A DNA stretch of 35,182 nt from Planctomycetota bacterium (GCA_003136555.1 PLEW01000131.1:28845-64026); one strand, 5' to 3'; positions 1-8,712 are shown, counted from the first letter of the stretch. Notes: generated from the sequence alone by a model not told the origin. Translations and numbers: made by a program.

Positions 1-1
1 C

Positions 2-46
2 ACCTGGGGCGATTGCGTGAGCACTCTGGCGCTGCACGACCGGTGA
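2..46 (+). CDS. possible 3' end of a plus-strand gene (partial)
   Basis: Frame 2 reads 14 codons from the window edge to a TGA at 44-46, giving a tail ending in LALHDR. It would converge on the symporter gene whose stop is at 72. The fragment is too short to assign a family, and the frame-3 alternative stops at 18-20. This rests only on plausible spacing and an open frame. Confidence 0.2.
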   Translation, partial: TWGDCVSTLALHDR

Positions 47-69
47 GCGCGCCTTGCGCACGTGCGCTC
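45..69. terminator. hairpin between convergent ends
   Basis: GAGCGC at 45-50 pairs with GCGCTC at 64-69, and a perfect 12-bp palindrome GCGCACGTGCGC lies at 56-67. The structure sits just beyond the stop codon of the symporter gene (minus strand). There is no T-run, so intrinsic termination is only a guess. Confidence 0.25.
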
Positions 70-71
70 GG

Positions 72-2054
72 CTATCCGGCCGCCGCGCGCTGGCCGGCGA
101 TCACCGCCGCCGTGCCCGTGCGCCTGGTCAGGAGCGAGACCACCACCAGGGTCAGGAAGCCGAGGGGGATGGTGATGATCGCCGGCTGGCTGAAGGGCAC
201 CAGGGCCAGGTCCAGCGCCTCGGCGGCTGTACGGCCATAGACGAACTGGAAAGCCTGCTTGCTGACCAGCACCCAGCCCAGCGATGAGAGCAGCCCGACG
301 AGGATCGCCCAGGTGATGCCCTGCTTGGTCGTCCCGCGCCAGAACAGCACCATGATCAGCGCCGGCAGATTGGCGGAGGCGGCGATGTTGAAGGCCCAGC
401 CGACCAGGAAGGTGACGTTCAGCTTGGCGAACAGGATGCCCAGGACCATCGCCACGATGCCCACTGCGATCGCCGCTATCTTGCCGGCCTTGACCTTGGC
501 GTGGTCATCCATCTCGATCTTCATGAAATTGGACATCAGATCATGCACGATGGCGCCCGAGGCGGCCATGATCAGCCCGCTGACGGTGCCGAGCACCGTG
601 GTGAAGGCGATAGCAGAGATGCAGGCGAAGGGCAGATCGCCGAAGCTGCGCGCCAGGAGCGGGGCGGACATGTTGCTATCGGTGGGGTCCAGGGTGCCGC
701 TGGTCATCGCACCCAGGCCGAGGAAGAGGGTCAGGACGTAGAAGAAGCCGATTGCGGCTATCCCGACCACGGTGCTCTTGCGCGCGCTGACCTGGTCCTT
801 GACCGTATAGTAGCGGATGAGGATGTGCGGCAGCGAGGCGGTGCCGCAGAACAGCGCGATCATCAGCGAGAGGAAGTCGAAGCGCGACATCAGCGCCTTC
901 CAGCGCGCGGCGGCGCTCTCGGTCGGCTTGGCCGGATCGATCGCCGGCAGGCTGCCCTGGATGCCCTTGAAGGTCGAGGAATTGCCGGGCATCATCAGCT
1001 TGGCGCCGGGAGTCGGAACCTGGTAATAGATGGTGGTGATCTCGCCATCCGGGCTGGCGATGACCTCCTTGCTCCAGGTCACCACGGTGGCGTCCTGGAT
1101 GCTCTGCAGGAATTCCACAGGCGAGAGCGGACCGGTCTCACTCTTGCCCCCGGCGAGGGCGGAGATGTGCCCGACCGGCAGGAGCGAGCCGTCGGCTGCG
1201 CCATTGGTCAGGGTGGTCTTCTTGTCCGCCGAGACGATCACCGTCTGGGTCTCGCTCAGCTGGTCGCCGTCCTTGCGCCATACCGCGATCGAGCCATTGG
1301 CGGCGCGCACGCGCACATAGGGCTTATTGACCCAGCCTCCGGCCTCGGGCACGACCGCGCCCGCTGCGGTGACCTCCGCCGCCGGCTTGACCGCGAAGGG
1401 ATGCTGGCTCCCATGCTCCTGGGTATAGGGGCTGACCGTCAGCCCACGGGCGAGGATGGCGATCGTCAGCAGGGTGCAGAAGAGCACCAGGAGCGAGCCC
1501 TTGATGAACTGCACCCAGGTGGTCGAGACCATGCCGGCGGTGACCACGATGACCGTCACCACCGCGCCGACGGTGATGACGCCGACCCAATGGTCGAGCC
1601 CCAGGAGCGGCTTGACCAGCACGCCGGCGCCGACCATCTGCGGGATGAGGTAGAAGATGCTCACCACCAGGGTGCTGATCGCGGCGGTCATCTTGATGCC
1701 GCGGGAATGGAAGCGGCTGTCGAGCGCATCCGCGAAGGTGAAGCGCCCCAGGCGCTTGAGCGGCTCGGCGATGACGAACAGCGCGACGATCCAGCCCGCG
1801 AGGTAGCCGATCGAATAGAGGAAGCCGTCATAGCCGAAGAAGGCAATCATGCCGCAGATGCCCAGGAACGAGGCGGCGGAGAGGTAGTCGCCGGCGAAGG
1901 CCACGCCATTGACGAACCACGGGATCTGCCCATGGGCGGCATAGAAGCCCTGGGCGGAGTTCCCTTTGCGGCCGAGCCAGAAGCTCATGCCGAGGACCAC
2001 GGCGACGAAGAAGCCGAAGACGGCTATGGCGAGGACGGAGGCGTGCTGGTGCAT
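72..2054 (-). CDS. actP: cation/acetate symporter (sodium:solute symporter family, ActP-like)
   Basis: 660-residue polytopic membrane protein of the SSF family, probably importing acetate or a similar short carboxylate with Na+. The N-terminus fits ActP: a first membrane helix, then GRKGNSAQGFYAAHGQIP and FAGDYLSAASFLG, close to the family's signature. Further hydrophobic segments follow through to about residue 645. It is about 110 residues longer than typical ActP (around 550). The excess is a hydrophilic stretch at roughly residues 212-385, between two membrane segments, probably an extracytoplasmic loop. The gene follows a DUF485 gene with only 2 bp between the DUF485 stop and this ATG, the usual yjcH-actP pairing. 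Acetate specificity is inferred from the family and this partner; pyruvate or propionate are possible. Confidence 0.85.
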   Translation of the reverse strand: MHQHASVLAIAVFGFFVAVVLGMSFWLGRKGNSAQGFYAAHGQIPWFVNGVAFAGDYLSAASFLGICGMIAFFGYDGFLYSIGYLAGWIVALFVIAEPLKRLGRFTFADALDSRFHSRGIKMTAAISTLVVSIFYLIPQMVGAGVLVKPLLGLDHWVGVITVGAVVTVIVVTAGMVSTTWVQFIKGSLLVLFCTLLTIAILARGLTVSPYTQEHGSQHPFAVKPAAEVTAAGAVVPEAGGWVNKPYVRVRAANGSIAVWRKDGDQLSETQTVIVSADKKTTLTNGAADGSLLPVGHISALAGGKSETGPLSPVEFLQSIQDATVVTWSKEVIASPDGEITTIYYQVPTPGAKLMMPGNSSTFKGIQGSLPAIDPAKPTESAAARWKALMSRFDFLSLMIALFCGTASLPHILIRYYTVKDQVSARKSTVVGIAAIGFFYVLTLFLGLGAMTSGTLDPTDSNMSAPLLARSFGDLPFACISAIAFTTVLGTVSGLIMAASGAIVHDLMSNFMKIEMDDHAKVKAGKIAAIAVGIVAMVLGILFAKLNVTFLVGWAFNIAASANLPALIMVLFWRGTTKQGITWAILVGLLSSLGWVLVSKQAFQFVYGRTAAEALDLALVPFSQPAIITIPLGFLTLVVVSLLTRRTGTAAVIAGQRAAAG

Positions 2055-2056
2055 GG

Positions 2057-2329
2057 TTACTCACCGCTCTTGGCATGTGGTCGGCGGCAGAAGGCCAGGT
2101 AGACCAGAGCCAAGGCGAGAGCGAGGCCGATGAGGGCGAAGCCGTAGATGACCGCCAGGTTGATGCCGCCGAACGGCTTGGCGCCGATGATATCGGGGCA
2201 GAAGGCGCTCAGACCGACAAATCCGCCATAGATCACGCAATAGATGGCGAACAGCCAGAGCCCGGTGCGCGCGTTGCGCTCCACCAGCTCGGGATGCTCG
2301 TCCTCCCGCTTGGGTTCAGGGGTCGTCAT
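2057..2329 (-). CDS. DUF485 small membrane protein (YjcH-like)
   Basis: 90 residues. A charged N-terminus (about 1-22, including HPELVERNARTGL) is followed by two hydrophobic segments at about 23-43 and 55-80, and a basic tail. This is the size and layout of DUF485/YjcH proteins, which accompany ActP-type symporters. The ATG at 2329 was chosen over upstream in-frame starts because AGGA sits about 7 nt before it and because N-termini in this family begin just ahead of the HPEF/HPEL-type motif. It is the first gene of a two-gene operon with the symporter. Its precise role is unknown in the family; an accessory role for the transporter is inferred from conserved adjacency. Confidence 0.8.
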   Translation of the reverse strand: MTTPEPKREDEHPELVERNARTGLWLFAIYCVIYGGFVGLSAFCPDIIGAKPFGGINLAVIYGFALIGLALALALVYLAFCRRPHAKSGE

Positions 2330-2522
2330 GGGCGTGTCCTTGCCAGGCCGCAGGCCTGCATACGAGGTGCGGGTTTTTATTGCGTGGCGGAGCCAACACA
2401 ACCATGCCGTGCGCAGTGTGCCCGCGCAGCGTGCCACTCGACGGCACGCCTGGGCGGTCCCGAGCGCATTCGGTGCGGGCATCCTGCCATTGCAGGCAGA
2501 CTCTGGCGGCGAGGATGCAGCC

Positions 2523-3497
2523 ATGGCCGCCCCTCATCTCACCCTGGCGATCGCCTCGAGCGCGCTCTTCGACTTGTCAGAGGCAGATGCGGTCTACCGC
2601 GCCGAGGGCATCGAGGCCTATCGCCGGTACCAGCGCAGCCGCGAGGACGAGATCCTCCCGGTCGGGGTGGCCTTCCCCTTCATCCGCCGCCTGCTGACCA
2701 TCAACCGCATCGCGCCGGACACGCCTCTGGTCGAGGTGGTGCTGATCTCACGCAACGATCCCGATACCGGGGTGCGGGTGCACAACTCCCTGGACCACTA
2801 CAAGCTGCACGTCGAGCGCTCGGTGTTCACCGGCGGTCGGCCCCCCTACCACTACATCGACGACTTCGCCGCCAGCCTGTTCCTCTCCGCCAACCAGGGC
2901 GATGTCGAGGAGGCCATCCGCCTCGGGTATCCTGCCGGCCGGGTGCTGGGCGGCGCCGGTGCCGACGACGATGGCGACGAACTGCGCCTGGCGTTCGACT
3001 TCGATGGCGTGCTCGCCGACGACGCGAGCGAGCGCATCTACCAGGAGCAGGGCCTTGCGGGATTCCGCGCCAATGAGCGCGACCATGCGCTCACCGCCCT
3101 CTCCCCCGGGCCACTCAAGGGCCTGCTGACCCAGATCGCCCAGCTGCAGGACCTCGAGGCCGCACGCTCGCTCAAGGATCCCGGCTACAAGCCGCTGATC
3201 CGCACCTCGATCATCACCGCCCGAAGCGGCGCCGGCTACCGCCGGGTCATCTCCAGCCTGCGGGCATGGGGCATCCGCGTCGACGAATCCTGCTTCATCG
3301 GCGACATGCCCAAGGACCGCGTCATCCGCAAGTTCAGGCCCCACCTCTTCTTCGACGACAAGCTCGACAACGCCCTGCTCGCCGCCAACCATGTCCCGTC
3401 TGCGCATGTACCCTTCGGCATATCGAACCGTGCGCCATCCCGCGGATCGCCGCAGGGCGACCAGGTGGTCGGCGATGAGCCCGCCTCTCGCTCCTAG
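2523..3497 (+). CDS. 5'-nucleotidase, cytosolic 5'-nucleotidase I (NT5C1) family
   Basis: 324 residues. The sequence resembles cytosolic 5'-nucleotidase I, which hydrolyses AMP and other nucleoside monophosphates. Family-like segments are SRNDPDTGVRVHNSLDHY near residue 75, FTGG near 101, the HAD-type nucleophile motif FDFDGVLADD near 160, SIITARS near 235 and the late acidic motif FIGDMPKDR with FFDDK near 260-285. Together these are consistent with HAD motifs I to IV. The start at 2523 has GAGGATG upstream. Upstream in-frame codons run through the divergent promoter region and are not convincing. The gene stands alone, divergent from the DUF485-symporter operon. The last 25 or so residues are low-complexity and may be dispensable. 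Confidence 0.8.
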   Translation: MAAPHLTLAIASSALFDLSEADAVYRAEGIEAYRRYQRSREDEILPVGVAFPFIRRLLTINRIAPDTPLVEVVLISRNDPDTGVRVHNSLDHYKLHVERSVFTGGRPPYHYIDDFAASLFLSANQGDVEEAIRLGYPAGRVLGGAGADDDGDELRLAFDFDGVLADDASERIYQEQGLAGFRANERDHALTALSPGPLKGLLTQIAQLQDLEAARSLKDPGYKPLIRTSIITARSGAGYRRVISSLRAWGIRVDESCFIGDMPKDRVIRKFRPHLFFDDKLDNALLAANHVPSAHVPFGISNRAPSRGSPQGDQVVGDEPASRS

Positions 3498-3880
3498 GGC
3501 TTGGGTGGGCGATGCCCAGTGCATCCTCTTAGAATGCGACCAGGTCATTCGACCACTCCGATCCCTCATTCCCGAAGGAGTCGGCCCGCCAGGCGAACTG
3601 CAGCCGGGAAAGCGGCGCGCCCGCTCGTCCAGATATCGGCAGATGAGTCAATCCCCGCGGTCGTGAATCGTCCGCCGCAAGCACCTGCTGTGCGTCAGCA
3701 CATACCGCAGCGGTACCAGGTCGGCGGCGCTCCTTCCCTGCATGGCCAAAGGCACCCGACAGATGGTCAGTGATCCATTCCGCTAGCGACGCGTCAGCCA
3801 ACGCATTGGCCACGCCGTTCAGGAGCGACGACGCCTTGCCATTCCAATCGCATGTGGAGGCTGGGTTGTCAGGCGACGCC
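3498..3880. other. 383-bp stretch without a convincing gene
   Basis: This lies between the convergent ends of the 5'-nucleotidase and the heme dehydrogenase. Open frames of 90-144 codons cross it, but they have biased, shadow-like composition, no recognisable motif and no good ribosome-binding site. A TAGAAT element at 3530-3535 resembles a -10 box but no partner -35 or downstream gene was found. No clear hairpin terminator was seen. Confidence 0.5.
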
Positions 3881-6742
3881 CTACGGCCCGGCCTGCGTCG
3901 CGCCCATGAAGTAGGCCAGGAAGTCGCGCATCTCGTCGGCGCTGAAGGGTCGCAGCAGGCCATCCGGCATGGTCGATTTGCCGGTGCGCTTGATGCTGGC
4001 GATCTCGTCGCGCGGGAAGCTGATCAGCGCGCTCTCGCTCTGCACGGTGAGGAAGTCGGCAGCGTCCTCGCGCTGGATGCCGATGACCAGCCGACCGTCC
4101 TTGCCCTTGACGATCACCAGCTGCTGCTCGACGCCCATGATGGCGCTCGGATCGACGACGTTCTGCAGCACCCAGTCGAGATCGGAGCGGTTCAGCCCGG
4201 TCAGATCCGGGCCGATGTTGCCGCCGATGCCCCACAGCGTGTGGCATTGCATACAGGTGCGTTCGAAGATCGCCCGCCCATGGACGCGGTCGCCGCTGGC
4301 GATCAGGGTGGCCGGGAAGGCCTTCTTGATGCGCGCCACCTCGCCGGCCGCGTACTTCTCCGGTCCGCCGCCGAGCTTGGCGACCAGGGAGTTCAGATCC
4401 GCATCCTGGTAGAGCAGCAGCTGGCGCATGACATTGGCGGTGAGGTCGGAGCCGGGGATGGCGCTAGCGGCCACCGCGCCGGCAAGCGCCTTGGCATAGT
4501 CGAGCCGCTGGGCGAGGGTGTTGACCGCGTCGCGGCGTTCCCCTGGCGTCAGCGACGGATAGGCGGCGATCAGCGCCGCCGGTGTCGCAGGGTCATTGCA
4601 CTCGCCCAGCGTGCGCACCGCGAGGCCGCGGAAGGCGGCATCGGAAAGCAGCTTCTGCAGGTCGCCAGCCAGCGCGGGTGCGCGCACATGCACCAGCGCG
4701 CGCAGCGCCGATTTGCGTTCGGAGAGCTCTGCCGCATGGTCGTTGAGCGTGGCGCGCAGCGCCTCCACCGCTGCCTCGTCACCGAACAGCGCCGAGAGGT
4801 AGCGCACGTAGAAGCGCACCTTGGCGTTGGGGCTGTCCTTGATCCTGGCCGCCAGCGCCGCCCAGTCGGCAGGTGCGCTCACCTTGCGACGTCCCAGCAG
4901 CGACTGGGTGATGCCGGCCAGCAGGGTTCGCTGCACATCCGCCGGCGCGGCGCCGACGGCGCTCAGGGTGCTGCGGATGCTCTCCTCGGTGGAGGTGCCC
5001 AGGCGGCGGGGGATGAATTCCCGCACCACGTCGACCTTGGAGTTCTGCGCCAGCCGCAGCGCCCGGGGGGGATCGGCCGGAACCGCCGGCTCGATGGCGT
5101 ACCAGTACATCAGGGGCAGGTTGTGGTCCTGGTTGTCCTGCTCATGCGCGCACAGCGCCTCCACCACGCCCCAGCGGTCCGCCAGCGGCAGGCGCTGGAG
5201 GGCGGAGGCCAGGTGCAGGCGCACCAGGGGCGATTCGTCGCTGTGCGCCAGGCGGGCGAATTCGCCCAGTACCGCCGGCGACACGGTACCGCCCTCGGCC
5301 AGCAGGGTGATGGCCCAGGCGCGCAGGTATTCGGAGGGGCTGGCGAGCTGGGCCAGGCTCAGGCCCTCGTCGAGACCGTGGGTGCAGTGCAGCGCCCACA
5401 GTGCGCGCAGCTTGCGCGTTTCGTCGGGGTTGCCGCTGAGGATCGCGGCAAGCGCCTGATGCACTGCCGGGCTGCCGCCGCGCTCCTGGAGCAGGCGGCG
5501 GGCATGGCGGACATACCATTCGTTGGGGTCGAGCTGGGCCTTCACCAGCTCCTCGTCGCTGGCCTTGGCGAGGTCGGGGTGGACCGCCTTGGCCCCCTGG
5601 TAGGTGATCTTGTAGATGCGGCCATTGGTGCGGTCGGTCTCGGCGCGCTGCTGGTGGCAATGGACCTTGTCGAACCAGTCATTGAGGAACAGCGAGCCGT
5701 CCGGCCCGTACTGCAGGCTGAGAGTGCGGAACCATGAATCGTGGGCATCGAGGAAATCGTCGCGCTTGGCATCGACATATCCCGAGCCCTGTCGCACCAG
5801 CCCCTCATTGCGCACCTTGCTCATGTGGATGTCGTTGAAGAACAGCGTGTTGCGGTATTCGGGCGGGAACAGGCCGCCGAGGTAGATGGTCGACCCGCAG
5901 TAGGCGGCGCGCTCGTAGCCGAACTGGGCGATGGTCTTGATGTCGGCGAAGGTGAATTTGTCGAAATGCTCGCCCCCCTGCCGCTGGTAGCGCGCGCCCT
6001 GGATCGCGTGGTAGAGATGGGGGATGACGCAGGCGGTGAAGAAGGCCTCGCCCTGGTCGTTCCAGTCGATCCCCCACTGGTTGCTCGCACCCTCGCACCA
6101 GCGCTCGAACTTCTTGGTCACCGGGTGATAGCGCCAGACCGCGGCATTGAGCGGCACGCGCTGGTCGTCCGGGGTGCCCGGGGCTCCGACCCGCGAATGG
6201 GTGAAGACGCCATGGGTGCCGTAGAGCCAGCCGTCGGGTCCCCAGGTGAAGTTGTTGAGGGTCTCGTGGGTATCCTCCCAGCCCCAGCCATCGAGCACCA
6301 CCTGCGGCTCGCCGACCGCATCGTTGGTCAGCGGCAGGAACAGCAGCGCCGGAGGGGCGCCGACCCACAATCCTCCGAAGCCGATCTGGATGCCGGTGGC
6401 GAAGGGCAGGTGGTCGAACACCACCCGGTGGGTCCAGTGCTGGCCGTCCCCGGCCTCGTCGGTGAACAGATGGATGCGGTTGTTCTTCTCGCCCGGGCAG
6501 TTGGGATAGGAGGTGTTCTCCAGCACCCATAGCCGGCCACGGTCATCGATGCAGTAGCCGACCGGCTGCACCAGCTCCGGCTCGCTGGCGACCAGCTGGA
6601 CGCTGAAGCCCGGGGGAAGCTGCATCGCCTTGACGCCGTCGCTCGGCGACAGGCCGTCCTGGGCAGAGAGCACGGGCATCAGCATGCCTGCGATCAGGAG
6701 CACGGCGGTGCGCAGCCGCCGCGCAAGATGGAGATGGCTCAT
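3881..6742 (-). CDS. PVC-type secreted dehydrogenase with C-terminal cytochrome c-like domain
   Basis: 953 residues. Residues 1-27 look like a Sec signal peptide ending in LSAQ. About 40-400 resemble the six-bladed propeller of the membrane-bound dehydrogenase family (TIGR02604-like), with LPPGFSVQLVASEPELVQPVG near the start and YGPDGSLFLNDW near 370. Residues about 410-800 are alpha-helical, HEAT-like repeats. The C-terminus carries the Pirellula/Verrucomicrobium-type heme-binding domain: CMQCH at 830-834, GPDLTG nearby, and TMPDGL near 924 supplying a likely methionine ligand. This architecture is typical of PVC bacteria; substrates are mostly unproven, though sugars or alcohols are often proposed. 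The start at 6742 was chosen for the signal peptide; a longer open frame upstream is a shadow of the neighbouring gene. It follows the FG-GAP gene by 31 bp, probably as one operon. Confidence 0.85.
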   Translation of the reverse strand: MSHLHLARRLRTAVLLIAGMLMPVLSAQDGLSPSDGVKAMQLPPGFSVQLVASEPELVQPVGYCIDDRGRLWVLENTSYPNCPGEKNNRIHLFTDEAGDGQHWTHRVVFDHLPFATGIQIGFGGLWVGAPPALLFLPLTNDAVGEPQVVLDGWGWEDTHETLNNFTWGPDGWLYGTHGVFTHSRVGAPGTPDDQRVPLNAAVWRYHPVTKKFERWCEGASNQWGIDWNDQGEAFFTACVIPHLYHAIQGARYQRQGGEHFDKFTFADIKTIAQFGYERAAYCGSTIYLGGLFPPEYRNTLFFNDIHMSKVRNEGLVRQGSGYVDAKRDDFLDAHDSWFRTLSLQYGPDGSLFLNDWFDKVHCHQQRAETDRTNGRIYKITYQGAKAVHPDLAKASDEELVKAQLDPNEWYVRHARRLLQERGGSPAVHQALAAILSGNPDETRKLRALWALHCTHGLDEGLSLAQLASPSEYLRAWAITLLAEGGTVSPAVLGEFARLAHSDESPLVRLHLASALQRLPLADRWGVVEALCAHEQDNQDHNLPLMYWYAIEPAVPADPPRALRLAQNSKVDVVREFIPRRLGTSTEESIRSTLSAVGAAPADVQRTLLAGITQSLLGRRKVSAPADWAALAARIKDSPNAKVRFYVRYLSALFGDEAAVEALRATLNDHAAELSERKSALRALVHVRAPALAGDLQKLLSDAAFRGLAVRTLGECNDPATPAALIAAYPSLTPGERRDAVNTLAQRLDYAKALAGAVAASAIPGSDLTANVMRQLLLYQDADLNSLVAKLGGGPEKYAAGEVARIKKAFPATLIASGDRVHGRAIFERTCMQCHTLWGIGGNIGPDLTGLNRSDLDWVLQNVVDPSAIMGVEQQLVIVKGKDGRLVIGIQREDAADFLTVQSESALISFPRDEIASIKRTGKSTMPDGLLRPFSADEMRDFLAYFMGATQAGP

Positions 6743-6773
6743 CGGTAGGCCCTTGCTGTCAGCGAGCTCATGG

Positions 6774-8123
6774 TCACGGCTTGAGCGGCTGCGGCTGCGC
6801 CTTCTCCCATTCCTCATGCGACACCGTCTTGGTGTGGTGGACGAAGACGAAGGTGCCCTTCTTGTTGCCGACCACCACATCGGGGAGCTTGTCGCCGTTG
6901 AGGTCGCCGACCACCACCTGGGTGCCGACCCCGGAGTCGTCGTCGATGAGGTAGGGCACGAAGTCGACCGAGCCGTTAGCTCCCCGCACCTGCTTGAGCC
7001 AGTAGAGCACCGGCGGCGCACCGGCCTGGGGATCGCCCGTCGGACCATGGGCCCAGTAGCGCTTGCCGGTGATGATGTCGGGCAGCCCGTCGCCGTCCAT
7101 GTCGGCTATTGCCACGGCATGCATTTCCGAGATCACCAGGCCGTATTTGTTCTGCTCGGGCTTGTCGCCGATGATCAGGTGCTGCTTGAAGCCGCCGTCG
7201 GCAAGCTGCTCGTACCAGGCCAGGCCGAATTCGTGGGCGGTGACGCTGGTGATGATGTCCGCACGCCCGTCGCCGTTGAGGTCGAGCGCATGCATCTGCG
7301 CTCCGCCCCGGCCGAGATCGGCGTGGTGGAAGGTCCACAGGGGGTCGCCTACCAGGGACGCCGGCTGCTCCCACCAGCCATCCGACATGATGATGTCCTT
7401 GCGGCCGTCGCCGTTGACGTCGCCCACCCCCAGGCCATGGGTGAAGCGCTGCCAGCCGCCCTTGGGCGAGATGGCATGGAAGGTCCAGGGCTTGGCGGGG
7501 TCGCTCCAGTCGGGGCTGGCGTAGCCGATCTTGCCCCCTGAATTGCACACCAGGGACGGCTTGCCATCGCTGGTGAGGGCGGTGAAGGTCGGCGATTCGT
7601 TGTCGACCGTCTCGAAGGCGAGATGGCGCGTCCAGGTCTCCGACTTGCCCTGGGGGTTCTCGTACCAGTACGCCTGCTTGCCGGGGAAGCCGATGATGAG
7701 GATGTCGGTCCAGCCGTCGCCATTGAAGTCGTAGGCGAAGGCGAAGAAGTTGTCCGAGTAGCCGTGCGGATCGAATTCCTTGGCCGGATAGTACTCGTGC
7801 TTGACGGTGAAATCCGGGCCCTCGTACCAGTATGGCCCCGATACCACGTCCATCTTCCCGTCATGGTTGAAGTCGCCGAAGGTCGCGCCTTCGCTGTAGA
7901 ACTTGTCGGACAGCTTGATCTTGGTGAAGGTGTGGATCACGTCGTCGGCTCCGACGAGCAGCGTTTGCACACCCATTAACGGGCAGGAGGCGAGCAGAGC
8001 TGCCGCCAGCATCCGTCGGGCCCGCGGGATGCGCGCGCGCCTTCCCTGCGCTCCGGCCGCGACTTCCCCGCGGCCCTGGGTCGAATGGCACTGGGTGATG
8101 GTAGGTGCATGCTGGGTGGTCAT
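6774..8123 (-). CDS. secreted FG-GAP/VCBS repeat protein
   Basis: 449 residues. At least six FG-GAP/VCBS calcium-binding repeats are visible, each with a DxNxDGxxD-like core: GDFNHDGKMD, YDFNGDGWTD, GDVNGDGRKD, LDLNGDGRAD, ADMDGDGLPD and GDLNGDKLPD. These predict a beta-propeller. A hydrophobic segment at about 38-60, preceded by arginines, is a probable signal peptide or anchor. Initiation at Met38 (8012) would give a more ordinary signal peptide, but AGGACG precedes the ATG at 8123. The gene is upstream of the heme dehydrogenase in the same orientation with a 31-bp gap. FG-GAP proteins usually mediate binding or assembly, so a structural or substrate-binding role beside the dehydrogenase is inferred, not shown. 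Confidence 0.8.
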   Translation of the reverse strand: MTTQHAPTITQCHSTQGRGEVAAGAQGRRARIPRARRMLAAALLASCPLMGVQTLLVGADDVIHTFTKIKLSDKFYSEGATFGDFNHDGKMDVVSGPYWYEGPDFTVKHEYYPAKEFDPHGYSDNFFAFAYDFNGDGWTDILIIGFPGKQAYWYENPQGKSETWTRHLAFETVDNESPTFTALTSDGKPSLVCNSGGKIGYASPDWSDPAKPWTFHAISPKGGWQRFTHGLGVGDVNGDGRKDIIMSDGWWEQPASLVGDPLWTFHHADLGRGGAQMHALDLNGDGRADIITSVTAHEFGLAWYEQLADGGFKQHLIIGDKPEQNKYGLVISEMHAVAIADMDGDGLPDIITGKRYWAHGPTGDPQAGAPPVLYWLKQVRGANGSVDFVPYLIDDDSGVGTQVVVGDLNGDKLPDVVVGNKKGTFVFVHHTKTVSHEEWEKAQPQPLKP

Positions 8124-8141
8124 GGTCGTTCGTCCTGGGCG

Positions 8142-8147
8142 ATTATA
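8142..8147 (-). promoter_or_regulatory. TATAAT -10-like element upstream of the FG-GAP gene
   Basis: A perfect TATAAT is read on the minus strand, 18 bp before the ATG at 8123. No good -35 box is present at 16-18 bp. If used, transcription would start inside or just before the AGGACG sequence, leaving a very short leader. Confidence 0.3.
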
Positions 8148-8305
8148 CACGGGCGGTAGAGGGCCGTTGCCGGCACCGGGATCGACGTGCGCACCTTGCC
8201 AGATGGCGTCCCGCCAACGTCCGGGGCCAGACGGCCACGCTGCGCTGGGAGATGGATGTCCGGGCGTCAAGAGGTCTGATGGTAGCCGTCAGGCCGCGGC
8301 TTGTC

Positions 8306-8343
8306 CATGAGGTGTTTGACCTCCTGCATGAGGTATTTTACCT
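8306..8343. repeat. two 17-bp near-identical units, 21 bp apart, each an inverted repeat
   Basis: CATGAGGTGTTTGACCT (8306-8322) and CATGAGGTATTTTACCT (8327-8343) match at 15 of 17 positions. The second contains a perfect AGGTA-TTT-TACCT palindrome and the first an AGGT-ACCT one. The 21-bp period is two helical turns. The second unit overlaps the stop codon of the ArsC/Spx-like gene. They could be operator-like sites or a weak terminator. Confidence 0.4.
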
Positions 8344-8712
8344 GGCCTTTCGGCCGACCTCCTGGCCGATGCGCGCATCCCACTCCGCCTGCGAGAAGCC
8401 GACCACCCCGCCGCCGGGCAGCGGCACGAAAGGGCGCTTGATCAAATTGCCGTTGCCGGAAAGCAGGCGCAGCGCCTGCGCCACAGGCATTCCTGGCAGC
8501 GAGGCCGAAAGGCCGAGTTCGCGATAGTCCTTGCCGCTGGTATTGAACAGGCGCCGCACGTCGCCCACCGCACCGCGCGCCGAGCGCAGCTCCTGCAGCG
8601 ACGGCGGCTGCTCGCGGATCGGCTTCTCGATGAAGGCGATCCCGCGCTTGGTCAGATATTTGGTCGCCTTGCGGCAGGTGCCGCACTTGGCATAGGTGTA
8701 GAGCGTGAGCAT
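8338..8712 (-). CDS. ArsC/Spx (YffB-like) family protein
   Basis: 124 residues. The N-terminus LYTYAKCGTCRKA gives a thioredoxin-fold CxxC (Cys10, Cys13), followed by KPIREQPPS near residue 33 and LIKRPF near 91, matching the ArsC/Spx family pattern. The family includes glutaredoxin-dependent arsenate reductases and Spx-type regulators. The arginine-rich segment of true ArsC is not distinct enough to claim arsenate reduction, and no ars genes are nearby. The start at 8712 is the natural family start, but no good ribosome-binding site is visible, and another ATG lies 5 bp upstream out of frame. The gene is divergent from the Gfo/Idh/MocA gene. Confidence 0.75.
   Translation of the reverse strand: MLTLYTYAKCGTCRKATKYLTKRGIAFIEKPIREQPPSLQELRSARGAVGDVRRLFNTSGKDYRELGLSASLPGMPVAQALRLLSGNGNLIKRPFVPLPGGGVVGFSQAEWDARIGQEVGRKAR

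Noticed and set aside
501-2102. Long plus-strand open frame opposite the symporter gene
   Set aside because: It is rich in Arg, Gly, Asp and His, the pattern of an antisense shadow in GC-rich DNA, and has no domain.
2344-2385. CAGGC-CGCAG-GCCTG hairpin followed by a T-run, like a terminator
   Set aside because: It lies between two divergent genes with no gene ending there, and the T-run is some 20 bp from the stem.
3770-5737. 655-codon plus-strand frame opposite the heme dehydrogenase
   Set aside because: Antisense shadow; the minus-strand product has clear domains and motifs throughout.
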